DNA of 64,000 nt from Caldifarciminota bacterium (GCA_030606335.1 JAUWGP010000012.1:1-64000); one strand, 5' to 3'; shown: positions 6,862 to 17,200, counted from the first letter of the stretch. Notes: generated by a model not told the origin, from the sequence alone. Made by a program: numbers and translations.

Positions 6862-8523
6862 TTAGGGTTTAAATTGAGTGATGGGTATCCCTTTTGAAAT
6901 GAGATAGTTTTTTATAGCCTCTATCCTCTTTTTCGTTAAATCTCTTTGAACTTCACTTTCTTCAGGTAGTAAAGTAGTAATATCAATTATTAAATGAGGA
7001 TTGTGTTTGAGTGTGAGAACAACCCTGTCAAGAAATTCCTTTGCAGCATAATCCAGAGAGGATTTACCCGGAGCGAATTTTATACGCAGCGACTCAATCT
7101 CCTCGAGTGAGAACCCTGCTTCAGGAATAATTGGACCCGGGGATAGCAAAAAATTAACCCACAATTCTTTTCCTTCCTCGATACTGACCTCTTTTACTGC
7201 AGAGATATAACCTTCGCTCTTTGCTTCCAACCGATATTTACCAGGATTTAAATAAATACTATAATATCCTTCTATGTTGGCAGCTACTTTAAATGTCGCT
7301 GTATCCTCTCCATCAATCAATATCGATGCCTGAATTGGTTTGTCTGTATCCTTATCCATTACCTTTCCTGCTAAAGTAATATTTTCAGGAGTAAGGGTGA
7401 ATAAAAGATTCATTGTGGTTCCAGGTTTTAGAGAAACATCTTTCTCTAAAGTTCTATAACCCTGTGCTGAGAGAATTAAAACAACCGTTTCTTGTTTGAA
7501 AGACACATCGAATCTTCCATTATTATCAGTCTTTTTAGGTTTAACTTTAGTATTAGGAAATATTATATCCGCTAAAATTGGTTTTCCAGTCTCTGAATCA
7601 ATTATTTCACCAACTAACATTGTTTTATCAACGATTGGCCTGCCAAATGTGTATTTTGCTCCTAAGGTTATTGCCCAGGGTTGGGACCTTCCTGGACCTG
7701 CAGTTATATAATTATCACTTATCCAGTCTATTGGGTGTGTTCCACCAAAATATTCCTCCCAGGATATTCTAATATCAACAGCAAAGAGTAGTGAGAGATT
7801 AGAAAAAGGATTGTAGACCAGTCCTGGTGTGCAATACATAATATCTGAACCATATTTCTCTGAATCGTCTGTATTAAAACCTGCTCTATCCTCTCCTATT
7901 ACCTCTATAAATGGTCTAAACTCACCAAGCTCATAGCAAACTCCAAATTGTCCAATATATTTATCATCAAGACCATGGTATATGTAGGCACCGCCAGCAG
8001 TAAATCTTATATCTTTAACTTTGTAACTTAATGCTGCTTTAACACCTAAGTCTACCCTACCTGTGGTGAAGGACCTGAACTGTCCTTCCCCTTCTTCTGG
8101 ACCTAATATACCCTTTCCCAGGGGTGTAATTATATATGGCTCGATGGATAGTATATCATTGATACTGTATTTTAACCCAATTCCAATATCACCAAAACCA
8201 ATATCTCTGCAAGACCAGTTTGTTTTTATGTCAAGATAAAATGGCATCCATAATCTTGCGGAAAGATTATCCACTATGCCATAATCCAGACCAAGTGTAA
8301 GACTGCCACCTCTATAGGTCTGTGTTTCTTCTTCCGGGTCATAGTTAAATCCCCTTAAGGCAAGTCCGATACTGAAGTTTCCTTGAGGTATTCCAGTTGC
8401 AGGTTCTACACGGAGAAATCCTGAGTTGGCAATCGATGCAGGGGAGATGTCGAAGCCTGGTTCACTAAAAGTGGTGGGAGATAGTAGAACTAAGCTTATG
8501 GATATAAATAAGAGTTTTTTCAT
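6862..8523 (-). CDS. Outer-membrane barrel with two CarboxypepD_reg-like repeats and OmpA-like C terminus
   Basis: The 553-residue product has a signal peptide (about 1-20). A beta-barrel-like region follows (about 21-295), rich in alternating Gly/aromatic strands such as GFGDIGIGLKYS. Two regulatory-like beta-sandwich repeats lie at about 303-375 and 383-460 (VGEIIDSETGKPILADI, LAGKVMDKDTDKPIQASI). An OmpA-like domain occupies about 480-553 (LTKKRIEAIKNYLISKGI). The last normally binds peptidoglycan, but its central loop is degenerate. The ATG follows a strong AGGAGGT. The barrel part is paralogous to 10552-11475, which lacks the later domains. A structural link between outer membrane and cell wall is inferred. 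Confidence 0.8.
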   Translation of the reverse strand: MKKLLFISISLVLLSPTTFSEPGFDISPASIANSGFLRVEPATGIPQGNFSIGLALRGFNYDPEEETQTYRGGSLTLGLDYGIVDNLSARLWMPFYLDIKTNWSCRDIGFGDIGIGLKYSINDILSIEPYIITPLGKGILGPEEGEGQFRSFTTGRVDLGVKAALSYKVKDIRFTAGGAYIYHGLDDKYIGQFGVCYELGEFRPFIEVIGEDRAGFNTDDSEKYGSDIMYCTPGLVYNPFSNLSLLFAVDIRISWEEYFGGTHPIDWISDNYITAGPGRSQPWAITLGAKYTFGRPIVDKTMLVGEIIDSETGKPILADIIFPNTKVKPKKTDNNGRFDVSFKQETVVLILSAQGYRTLEKDVSLKPGTTMNLLFTLTPENITLAGKVMDKDTDKPIQASILIDGEDTATFKVAANIEGYYSIYLNPGKYRLEAKSEGYISAVKEVSIEEGKELWVNFLLSPGPIIPEAGFSLEEIESLRIKFAPGKSSLDYAAKEFLDRVVLTLKHNPHLIIDITTLLPEESEVQRDLTKKRIEAIKNYLISKGIPITQFKP

Positions 8524-8537
8524 GATACCTCCTGGTA

Positions 8538-9377
8538 TTGTTAGTTCTTTTTTTAACAGAGACTCTTAAGGGACTATATCTTTATTTAAAAGGCTTATTT
8601 AATAGGGACTCGGACGAGACTTTATCCTTATTTTAAAAGACTAATTATAACAGGGACTTGGATGAGACTTTATCCTTATTTAAAAAGACTTTTTTAACAG
8701 GGACTTGGAAGAGACTCGTAAGAGACTATATCTTTATTTAAAAAGACTTTTTTAACAGGGACTTGGAAGAGACTTTTAAGAGACTACATCCTTATTTAAA
8801 AAGACTTAATTAACAGGGACTTGTACGAGACTTTTAAGAGACTACATCCTTATTTAAAAAGGCTTAATTCACAGGGACTTGTACGAGACTTTTAAGAGAC
8901 TACATCCTTATTTAAAAAGACTTTTTTAACAGGGACTTGGAAGAGACTCGTAAGAGACTTTATCCTTATTTTAAAAGACTAATTATAACAGGGACTTGGA
9001 TGAGACTTTATCATTATTTAAAAGACTTAATTAACAGGGACTTGGACGAGACTCGTAAGAGACTATATCTTTATTTAAAAAGACTTTTTTAACAGGGACT
9101 TGGGAGAGACTTTTAAGAGACTATATCTTTATTTAAAAGACTTAATTAACAGGGACTTGGATGAGACTTTATCCTTATTTAAAAGGCTTAATTAACAGGG
9201 ACTTGAACGAGACTTTTAAGAGACTATATCTTTATTTAAAAAGACTTAATTAACAGGGATTTATAAGGGACTTGTACGAGACTATATCCTTGTTTAAAAA
9301 GACTTTTTTAACAGGGACTTGGAAGAGACTTTTTATTTCAAAAGACTAATTATAACAGGGACTTGTACGAGACTATA
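8538..9377 (+). repeat. Tandem degenerate array R1, part 1 (about 15 units)
   Basis: Units of roughly 45-65 bp read AACAGGGACTTGGAAGAGAC, then a short variable stretch often containing CTCTTAAGAG (a perfect palindrome), then ACTATATCCTTATTTAAAAA, then GACTT. Units differ by single-base changes and loss of the middle part. It ends directly at the GxxExxY gene and lies upstream of the barrel gene at 6862-8523. There are no unique spacers, so it is not CRISPR. Confidence 0.85.
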
Positions 9378-9391
9378 CATATTTTGATTCA

Positions 9392-9802
9392 TTAATCAAG
9401 TCTCAACCCACTCTTTTCTATTTCATAAAAATTATCAAACCTTTTAAATTTCACTTCCTTTTTGCTAAAGTTTACAAGAAACCCAATTAGTATTTTACTT
9501 ACTCGCAGCTGTGATATTATCTGTGCTTTATGGTCTTCACAAAATCCCTGTACTACTTTAACTTCAACTATAATTTTATGCTCTATTAACAAGTCAGGTA
9601 CGTACTTACTAACTTTCTGAGTCTCGTATATAACAGGAAATTCTTTTTCAGAATCAACTTTAAAATATTTACTTAATTCAATTAAAAGAGCGTTGTGATA
9701 AGCTTTTTCTAACAAGCCTGGACCAAGAGAATCATGAACCTTGTAGAATGACTTAATGATTTTATCAGTGATGGGTCTATATTTAGAATCGTCCCATTTC
9801 AT
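9392..9802 (-). CDS. GxxExxY family protein (copy 2)
   Basis: This 136-residue protein carries the family signature at residues 29-35 (GLLEKAY), then Pro-Asp at 69-70 and E-x-K at 80-82 (IIVEVK). The last two match PD-(D/E)XK nuclease motifs even better than copy 1. The ATG follows AGGAGG. The gene lies inside the R1 array, with repeat units starting within about 15-20 bp of both its ends. The sequence is well diverged from copy 1, so the two copies were not made by a recent local duplication. Function is unknown; a link with the surrounding repeats is a hypothesis from location. Confidence 0.85.
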   Translation of the reverse strand: MKWDDSKYRPITDKIIKSFYKVHDSLGPGLLEKAYHNALLIELSKYFKVDSEKEFPVIYETQKVSKYVPDLLIEHKIIVEVKVVQGFCEDHKAQIISQLRVSKILIGFLVNFSKKEVKFKRFDNFYEIEKSGLRLD

Positions 9803-9810
9803 ATTCCTCC

Positions 9811-10313
9811 TTTGACAGGAATTTTTAAAAGGCTTATTTAACAGGGACTTGGAAGAGACTCGTAAGAGACTTTATCTTTATTTAAAAGGCTTATTTAACA
9901 GGGACTTGTACGAGACTTTTAAGAGACTACATCCTTATTTAAAAAGGCTTAATTCACAGGGACTTGGAAGAGACTTTTAAGAGACTACATCCTTATTTAA
10001 AAAGACTTTTTTAACAGGGACTTGGAAGAGACTCGTAAGAGACTTTATCCTTATTTTAAAGACCTATTTAACAGGGACTTGTAAGAGACTCTTAAGAGAC
10101 TATATCTTTATTTAAAAAGGCTTAGTTAACAGGGACTTGGAATTTACGATTTTAGATTTCTTTAGTGACCAATGACAAATGACTTTTAACTTAACAGGGA
10201 TTTGGACGAGACTTTATCTTTATTTAAAAAACCTAATTAACAGGGACTTGTAAGAGACTCTTAAGAGACTATATCTTTATTTAAAAGACTTAATTAACTG
10301 GGACTTGGAATTG
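9811..10313 (+). repeat. Tandem degenerate array R1, part 2 (about 9 units)
   Basis: The same unit as in 8538-9377 continues on the other side of the GxxExxY gene. Around 10145-10195 one unit is broken by TTTACGATTTTAG and CAATGACAAATGAC words, showing that word tracts and R1 units mix. Confidence 0.83.
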
Positions 10314-10314
10314 A

Positions 10315-10420
10315 CCCCGATGAAATAGATACCCTGTTGAATAGCTCTGCTTCCACAGGGCAGGCTACATTTAACCATAATGTAATAAAGTGAAACATTA
10401 CACATGGCAAGTAGGGTAAA
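10315..10420 (+). mobile_element. Nested palindrome composite (two inner elements)
   Basis: The outer element runs CCCCGATGAAATAGATA ... GGGTAAA. It contains a CCCTGTTGAATAG...CCACAGGGCAGG element (10332-10364) and a CCATAATGTAAT...ATTACACATGGCAAG element (10375-10411). Confidence 0.82.
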
Positions 10421-10551
10421 CGATTTACTTTTTTACTTTTTACTTTTGCCTTTTTACTTGTCTTTTAACCCAACGAACAGAGTAAACTGAGTAAACTCAA
10501 AAAACAGTGTCGACCCTAAGACTAATTATAACAGTGAACTTTTTTTGTGTA

Positions 10552-11475
10552 TCAATACTCACGCCCAAAAAGGTATTCTTCAGTTGATTGTATTTTAAAT
10601 GTATATTTAACTGCAAGATTAATTGCCCAGGGTTGGGATTTTCCAGGACCTGCAGTAATAAAGTACTCATTCCTCCAATCTGGAAGATATTCACCACCAA
10701 ATAATTCTTCCCAATTTACTCTAATGTCAATTCCAAAGAGTAGTGAGAGGTCTGGATTGAGGTTGTATACAAATCCAGGTGTGAGATACGCAAGGTCAGG
10801 TCCACTTATAGTACTCTCGTCTGTGCCAAATCCCCCTCTGTCCCCGACAATTAAATCTATGAAAGGTTTAATCTTTTTGAAGTCAAAACTCAAACCAAGT
10901 GTCCCTATATATTTATCAATAGTACCGTGGTATATATACCCCCCACCAACTGTGAGTAGCACATTTTCTTTTTTATAGGTTATAGCTACCTTCACACCGA
11001 TGTCTATCCTGCCTGTAGTAAAATATCTGAATTTACCTTCTCCTTTTTCTGGGCCGAATATTCCATTACCTGTTGGGATTATGATAATTGGTTCGATGGC
11101 AAATATGTCATCGATACTATATTTCAATCCAATACCAATATCACCAAACCCACTTTCTCTATGAGACAGGTTTGATTTCGCATCCAGGTAATGAGGCATC
11201 CAAAACCTTAAAGATACATTGTCCTCCATTACATAGTCCAGACCAATCATAAGACTCCCACCTGTATAATTACTGGACTCATTATTTGGACTATAATTAA
11301 ATCCTCTTAAGGCAAGTCCAATACTGAAGGTGCCTTTTTTAATACCAATTGCAGGTTCTACCCTTAAGAATCCCATATTACCCATTATAGCAGGAGAGGT
11401 ATTATAATACGTTTCAGAGAGTGCAATGGTAGATAAATGAGTTAATAATATTATGATGATGAAAATTCTATTCAT
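10552..11475 (-). CDS. Outer-membrane barrel protein, short paralogue
   Basis: The product of about 307 residues starts at the ATG at 11475 (MNRIFIIIILLTHLS, a clear signal peptide). A longer open frame to 11526 would only add the translation of a palindromic element. Signature strands such as SIGLALRGFNY, GFGDIGIGLKYS and ITAGPGKSQPWAI are shared almost unchanged with the barrel part of 6862-8523. This copy stops soon after the last strand and lacks the regulatory-like and OmpA-like domains. No ribosome-binding site is evident. It is probably an outer-membrane protein; transport or structural role unknown. Confidence 0.78.
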   Translation of the reverse strand: MNRIFIIIILLTHLSTIALSETYYNTSPAIMGNMGFLRVEPAIGIKKGTFSIGLALRGFNYSPNNESSNYTGGSLMIGLDYVMEDNVSLRFWMPHYLDAKSNLSHRESGFGDIGIGLKYSIDDIFAIEPIIIIPTGNGIFGPEKGEGKFRYFTTGRIDIGVKVAITYKKENVLLTVGGGYIYHGTIDKYIGTLGLSFDFKKIKPFIDLIVGDRGGFGTDESTISGPDLAYLTPGFVYNLNPDLSLLFGIDIRVNWEELFGGEYLPDWRNEYFITAGPGKSQPWAINLAVKYTFKIQSTEEYLFGREY

Positions 11476-11492
11476 AGAATACAAGTAGACCA

Positions 11493-11527
11493 CCCCGTTG
11501 AAATAGATACTCATTTCACGGGGCAAG
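11493..11527 (+). mobile_element. Simple (empty) palindrome inside AGACCA words
   Basis: CCCCGTTGAAATAGATACTC, then CATTTCACGGGGCAAG. It serves as the empty counterpart of the filled copies at 10315, 11806 and 13867. It sits immediately upstream of the barrel gene start. Confidence 0.8.
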
Positions 11528-11709
11528 CAGACTAAAGGAAAAAGGATAAAGGATAAATTACTAATTGCTCTAATTTCTAATGCCTAATTAAATCCCAATG
11601 TCCAATGACTAATTTCTAATGACAAAAGGAAAAGACATTAGACTACAGACCGCAGACCAGTAAATAGTAAGCACTATGGACTAGGAAGTAGGCACTATTC
11701 AAAAAGACT

Positions 11710-11795
11710 TGCCGGGAGTCGGACTCGAACCGACACGGCTTCTAAAAGCCAGCAGATTTTAAGTCTGCTGTGTCTACCAATTCCACCATCCCGGC
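11710..11795 (-). tRNA. tRNA-Leu (anticodon UAA)
   Basis: Read on the minus strand the gene begins GCCGGGATGGTGGAATTGG and pairs with TCCCGGC at the 3' end in a seven-base acceptor stem. The anticodon arm is CAGACTTAAAATCTG, giving UAA. A long variable arm and the T arm GGTTCGAGTCC are present, as expected for a class II tRNA. CCA is not encoded. A T-rich run follows the 3' end. The gene stands alone between nested palindromes. Confidence 0.96.
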
Positions 11796-11805
11796 AATCA
11801 ATTGA

Positions 11806-11874
11806 CCCCGATGAAATAGATACCCTGTTGAATAGCTCTGCTTCCACAGGGCAGGCTACATTTCACGGGGCAAG
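11806..11874 (+). mobile_element. Nested palindrome, one inner element
   Basis: CCCCGATGAAATAGATA, then the 33-bp CCCTGTTGAATAG...CAGGGCAGG element (11823-11855), then CTACATTTCACGGGGCAAG. Removing the inner element leaves a sequence that differs by one base from the empty element at 11493. Confidence 0.85.
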
Positions 11875-11932
11875 TATGGCGAGTAGGGTAAACTAATAAC
11901 GAATAACAAATAACGGTTGATTGATTTGGGTG

Positions 11933-13645
11933 TTATTTTAGAATAACAACTTTTTGGGTTTTTATATACTGTTCTGTTGATAAGTTTATAAAATATATTC
12001 CTGTAGGTATATTTTCTGTGTTCCATTCAATTGCGTGTTCACCAACATTGTATTTCCCTATGGTGAGTTCAGTCATTATCTGACCTAACATATTATAGAC
12101 CTTTAATGAGATGGCGCTCTCTTTTGATAGTGTAAATGATATTTTAGTATTGTCTCTAACAGGATTCTCTATATTATTTAGGGAGATTAAGCAACGAGTT
12201 TCTTCTATTCCAACAGCAGTGAGGTCTCCCACATCTCTGGGTAGAATCTGGTAGTTTGAGTCATATGGTGCTGAGTTATCATATTGGTCCATTATACCTA
12301 CTATGTCTATGGGCCAGCTTGGCTCTGGACTACCATCAATATCTGTTTTATAATATACTCTCAATGTAACCGTATCTGATTCTGTGTCATTTGTTATAAG
12401 CATATTAGCACTGCTACCGGTAACGGGCCAGGCATCACCGCCTGCATAGTATACATTTTCGACTCTTATTAGACTACCCTCATTGTCCTCACCAAATTCC
12501 GATAGAAGAACTGTTTGAGGTGATGGCACACCAGCCTGTCCAATTACTTCAAATCTTGCCAGGTTCTTTATTTCAGTTGTTCCTGTATACTGAGCAACCT
12601 CTCCCGCAACCCTTGCAATATCTCCTCTTAATATACCTGGATCAAACCCTGGGGTATAGATATTAATTCCCGCTGTAAGGTCTTGAATAAAGCAGGCACT
12701 TGATGATATAATATACCACTCAACAGTCGTAGTTCCTTCTACTGTTATTATATCTCCTTTCTTATCTGGGATAAAGTCTGAATCAAGATCTTCCCTTGCA
12801 GATGCAATAGTAGAAATACCACCCCAGAAGTAGGTTGTATCACCGGGCATAGGATTTCCAGCAACATCCTCCACGTTAGTAATAATCAGGGTGTAGAAAA
12901 CATTGCTCTGGGCTGATGATGTAAGATGGACAAGTGCGGCATCAGTGGCATCAAGCTCTGCATTTGTTATACTAATACCCTGGTCTATGTTATAATTAAG
13001 TACGTTTTCTGCAGTTGTGGGATCAAGGGGTTCATTGAAAATTACCTCAATAGAATTTTGTCCCCATGAGAATGCACATTCAATATCTGGTGGGGTTACA
13101 TCACCACCTCCACCTATCAGAGATGCATCATCTACATAGAATAGAGCATCTCCATCCCAGTTTGCTGATACATCATATCCTCTTATTTCTACCCTTAATG
13201 ATTCAGCATTAGTAGGAGCAGTTCCTGTGTAAGAACATTGCTGCCAATTGGTATTATCTTCAGTATACAAATCCGGTCCCTCACTGCTTATGAAACTTCC
13301 CGATGCATCCAACCAGGTCAACCAAACGCGCATTCTACCTGCTGGGTCGTTATCATATGCCCAGAATTCAAATGTATAATCCGTATTGGAGGCTATGTTA
13401 CCTATGGTTTGAGTAAACTTCTGAGTACTTGTAGAGGTAAGATAGAGTCTAACGCTGTAACTACCTCCATGGATTGTATCCGAATGCTGGGTTGCATCGA
13501 AATCATCAGTAAGTTCAACCCAATTGTCAGGTGGTTCAGTCGCTCCTCCTGACCAGGTCTCAAAGTCACCATTTATCAGGAGATTTTGGGCTCCTGCAAT
13601 ACCTACGGTGAATATTATAGAAAATAATATGATATATATTCGCAT
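11933..13645 (-). CDS. Secreted multidomain protein with C-terminal sorting domain
   Basis: The preferred start is the ATG at 13645 (MRIYIILFSIIFTVGIAGA, signal peptide), preceded by GGGGGT. Upstream codons to 13675 are unlikely. Of about 570 residues, the first 160 after the signal form a carbohydrate-binding-like jelly roll (LLINGDFETWSGG ... FYVDDASLIGG). An Ig-like segment (DVTPPDIECAF) and an OB-fold-like segment (about 280-470) follow. The last 75 residues are a Por/type IX sorting domain (LKVYNMLGQ, PTGIYFINL). The N-terminal domain is closely related to that of 14251-17718. It is likely exported and attached to or released from the surface; ligand unknown. Confidence 0.8.
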   Translation of the reverse strand: MRIYIILFSIIFTVGIAGAQNLLINGDFETWSGGATEPPDNWVELTDDFDATQHSDTIHGGSYSVRLYLTSTSTQKFTQTIGNIASNTDYTFEFWAYDNDPAGRMRVWLTWLDASGSFISSEGPDLYTEDNTNWQQCSYTGTAPTNAESLRVEIRGYDVSANWDGDALFYVDDASLIGGGGDVTPPDIECAFSWGQNSIEVIFNEPLDPTTAENVLNYNIDQGISITNAELDATDAALVHLTSSAQSNVFYTLIITNVEDVAGNPMPGDTTYFWGGISTIASAREDLDSDFIPDKKGDIITVEGTTTVEWYIISSSACFIQDLTAGINIYTPGFDPGILRGDIARVAGEVAQYTGTTEIKNLARFEVIGQAGVPSPQTVLLSEFGEDNEGSLIRVENVYYAGGDAWPVTGSSANMLITNDTESDTVTLRVYYKTDIDGSPEPSWPIDIVGIMDQYDNSAPYDSNYQILPRDVGDLTAVGIEETRCLISLNNIENPVRDNTKISFTLSKESAISLKVYNMLGQIMTELTIGKYNVGEHAIEWNTENIPTGIYFINLSTEQYIKTQKVVILK

Positions 13646-13837
13646 AAGACCCCCGGTAGTGATATTAAAAATCAAAAATTAAATATCAAATACCAAAAAT
13701 TAAAAAAAAAATCAAAAGCCAAAGATCGAGAATATATAAATAAAAAATCAAATTGATTAGTTAATTAGTTGATTAGTTGATTAGTTAATTAGTTGATTAG
13801 TTGAATAGTTGATTAGTTAATTAGTTGATACATTACA

Positions 13838-13960
13838 CCCTGTACGCTATCACTACAGGACAGGCACCCGATGAAATAGATACCCTGTTGAATAGCTCTG
13901 CTTCCACAGGGCAGGCTACATTTCACCCTGTACGCTATGCTACAGGACAAGCGGGGCAAG
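13838..13960 (+). mobile_element. Palindrome composite with two inner elements beside a third
   Basis: A CCCTGTACGC...TACAGGACAGG element (13838-13865) is followed by CCCGATGAAATAGATA (13867). That outer element holds the 33-bp CCCTGTTGAATAG element (13883-13915) and a second CCCTGTACGC...TACAGGACAAG element (from 13926), and is closed by CGGGGCAAG. Confidence 0.83.
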
Positions 13961-14049
13961 CAGACATAAGACCACAGGGAGTAAGCAGTAAGCACTAATA
14001 AGACCAATGACTGTTGACGATTTACGATTGACAATTTACGGTCAACTGA

Positions 14050-14240
14050 TAACATTAAACATTTAACATCCAACATTTAACATCCAACATCTAACATTCA
14101 ACATTTCACATTAAACATTCAACATTTAACATTCAACATTTAACATCCAACATTTAACATCCAACATTTAACATTCAACATTTCACATTAAACATTTCAC
14201 ATCCAACATTTAACATTTCACATTAAACATCCCACATTCC
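14050..14240 (-). repeat. AATGTTA/G heptamer tract, long copy
   Basis: About 25 degenerate units of the 7-8 bp word AATGTTA/AATGTTG/GATGTTA (read on the minus strand) occur without interruption. The same word is found at 1529-1606, 28325-28450, 29700-29830, 37318-37382 and 52440-52490, mostly on the other strand. Confidence 0.8.
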
Positions 14241-14250
14241 ACCTTACGCT

Positions 14251-17200
14251 CTATCTCACTATTACCATCTTCCTTGTGTCCACAAAATCGCCTGTTTCAA
14301 ATCTTATGAAGTATAAACCACCTGGTAGTGATTTATTATTACTATCTGTTCCATCCCAGGATGTTGTGTAAATACCTGGTTTTTCCTCTCTTTCTAATAT
14401 AGTTTTAATAAGCCTTCCACCTATGTCGTATATCTTTAGAGATATATTTACACATTTATCACTATTACCACCGCTTATAAGCCCGGGAACGGTGTATCTT
14501 ATACTTGTTTCGCCAATAAACGGGTTGGGATAATTAGTCTCGAGTCCGGGTTTTAGATGCTGAAACTCCGCTATGGCACATATAGGTCCAAACCAGGCAG
14601 TATCACCATATTCATCTATCGATGTCAACTTATAGTAATATATCTCCTGTGCCAGGACAAGCGTATCATCATAGCGATATTCTGTTTCATGGGGGATAGT
14701 ACCCTGTCCAGTTAGTTCCGTTATTTTTGTGTAATTTTCTTCCTCTTCTTCTGTCCTGTATACAACCCATTTGCTGTTCTGTGTCTCGGATGCGGTTACC
14801 CATTGTAGGGTAATATATCCAGGTCCAGGTAGTGCCTTGAAATAAACGAGCTCTACAGATAAAGCACCTACACCACCAAGAGTAAATGGTGAAAATTCAC
14901 TAATATTTGTAACCTCGACCCAATGAGGATTTTCTCCAAACCCAACACCATTGGTTGTATTTTCTTCAGGTAAAAGCTGCCAGTGAGAGATGGGGGTATT
15001 CCATCTATTCATCGGCATTTCGTCCGCAGGTGTGCTACCTCGTTCACCCTCATAGTAGTATATCCTTATTGTGGCAGTTCCTGTGTTGTCTGGTACAATG
15101 TTAGTAAATCTACTAACACTTGTTATACCAGGAGCACAACCGCTTCCAAATGCATTCTGTGGAATCATGGAACCGCATCGTGTATGAATCCTTACAGTAT
15201 CTATACTTCCACTGGTTGGTGTAAATACAAGTGCATCTCTTCCAAATCCATCATTGAATGTAGCACTTTTAGTGCTTACCTTTTTTTTCTGTATCTTCTG
15301 TATAGAGCCCCAGTTATAACAGGTATCAAGGTTTGCTACCGAGATAAAACTGGTTATATCAGTTGAGTCAACATCCAATATAGTACCATCGACTATTAGG
15401 TCATAGAATTCTGGAGAGCCAATTACAGCAACTGTTGCCAGTCCACCCTTATTGAAGGTCACACACTTGTTATTATGATAAAATGTTCCGTTCTCTACTA
15501 TGAAATTTTCCTTGATTGTTATGTTAGAATTGAGCTTAACACTATCACTGTTCTGAGATTTGTTTATTGTTATGTTATTAAAATAACTGCTGTCTCCCAT
15601 ATATACATTACTATTTATAGTACCATCGAATATCACAATTCCACCAGATGGCTGGAATCCTGCATCGGTTGTGTCATGTAAATCCCCGCCACAAAGTATC
15701 GTTCCATTTGTTATTTCTGTTATTGCTTGGTGGGATGGTCCTTTATTCAATATAATACCTTCATCTAAATCGAGTGTATCTGCAGCATTGTTCATTCTGA
15801 GTCCACCATTGGTTCCCACAAAAAGCACTGCATCTGTAACGGACGTCTTATGACCACCGGGAGAATAGACACCAGTGGTTATATTGAAACTATCTGCAGT
15901 TATATCAGTGAGTGCCGTAACACTATCCATTGAATCGGCAGCAGCAGTTGCCTCTATCTTGAGGAAATTGAAATAATTACCATTGCCGGATACGGATATT
16001 GTATTGTAGTCAATATTTCCGTTCATACGAACCTGACCACTGTCTGATGTAAAGATATTGTCTCCTGAGATGGAAAGATTGCCTGCACATTCCAGACGTG
16101 CCTGGGGTTTTAGGAAAATATAATGGGATGAAATACTTACACTCCCTGCAACATCTATCTCACCATTATTTCCTAACATCACGTATCTTCCACCAACAAG
16201 AGTAAAATCTGAGTCTACAGTAAAATCCTGCTGTTCTTGCTTGAATGTTCCCTGATTTATATTAAAGTTGTTTGCCCATATGGAGTCACTCGAGTTTGCC
16301 ATTATCGTATCATTTATAGAAGATAATCCAATAACAAGGTTATGGAATCTTTCCCTTGCGCCAGCACCTGTATTCTTGTTTATTTCCTTATTGCCTGAAC
16401 CCATGAATGCTACTGTTGAGCTTCCTCTGTTGAACGTGCCATCATTCTCCCAGTTTCCATATATAAACAATGTATCGTCGCTTCCACCACTGTATGTGAG
16501 AGTTCCATTTATGAATAAATCTTTACAATAGGCATCTCCTCCTGCATCTCTTATTGTAACTGTCTTGCTGGAGTTTATTTGAGCTCCAAAGTCCTTGGTA
16601 GGCACACCCTCTGGTGTCCAGGTAGATGTTTGGTCCCAGTAAGTTCCAGAATTTCCAGTAGTTGATATCCACCTGAAGGTTGAGTTTGTATCACCTGGTG
16701 TGCCATAGTTTTCCGTTGCAGCAAGCCAGTTTGCACCCTGTGTATTGTCGAGTTCTGGATTGATTAGCTCAAGAGACGGATCATTTCCATTAGCTTCTGT
16801 GGGCCAGGGAGATGTTGTCCCATATGAGAGACTGTCAATGAACTTATTATCTCCATTACGTACTACTACCTCATCACCACTGTTGCTTAATTGTAATCCT
16901 GATGCTGTAGTAACATAGTCGTTCCCAGTTCCAAGGTTATCGCTGTATTCACTCTCATTAATTATAGAATTAGGATTTGAGGGTATGATTATGAAATGCC
17001 AGGGAGGTATTATTGCACCTCCGGGGATATCAAAAGTATCTTCAACGTCAGTAATAGTCCATCCACTCACATCCATAGTATCTGAATCGATATTCCATAG
17101 TTCTATCCACTCAAAATTGGCATCACTGCCCTGAGTCAATGAGGGATTATACATTATTTCGTTTATCACAATGTTTCCAGAGTCCGTGCTTGGGTATGAG

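Larger units (their letters stand above)
13646..14250. other. Repeat-filled spacer between two surface-protein genes
   Basis: AATCAAAAATT words (13660-13750), TTGATTAG/TTAATTAG octamers (13752-13828), a nested palindrome (13838-13960), GTAAGCA words, and a long ACATTTAACATCCA tract (14050-14240) fill the whole spacer. No gene is seen. Confidence 0.7.

Noticed and set aside
8538-10313. R1 array as a CRISPR
   Set aside because: Units are degenerate, of variable length and contiguous, with no constant repeat separated by unique spacers, and no cas gene is nearby.
10315-10420. CCC...GGG palindromes as intrinsic terminators
   Set aside because: Their tails (CAAGC, TAAAC) lack a T-run, they occur in leaders and inside genes, and they nest in each other.
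11476-11526. Upstream extension of the short barrel gene
   Set aside because: The extra 17 codons are the inverted translation of a palindromic element; the signal peptide starts at 11475.
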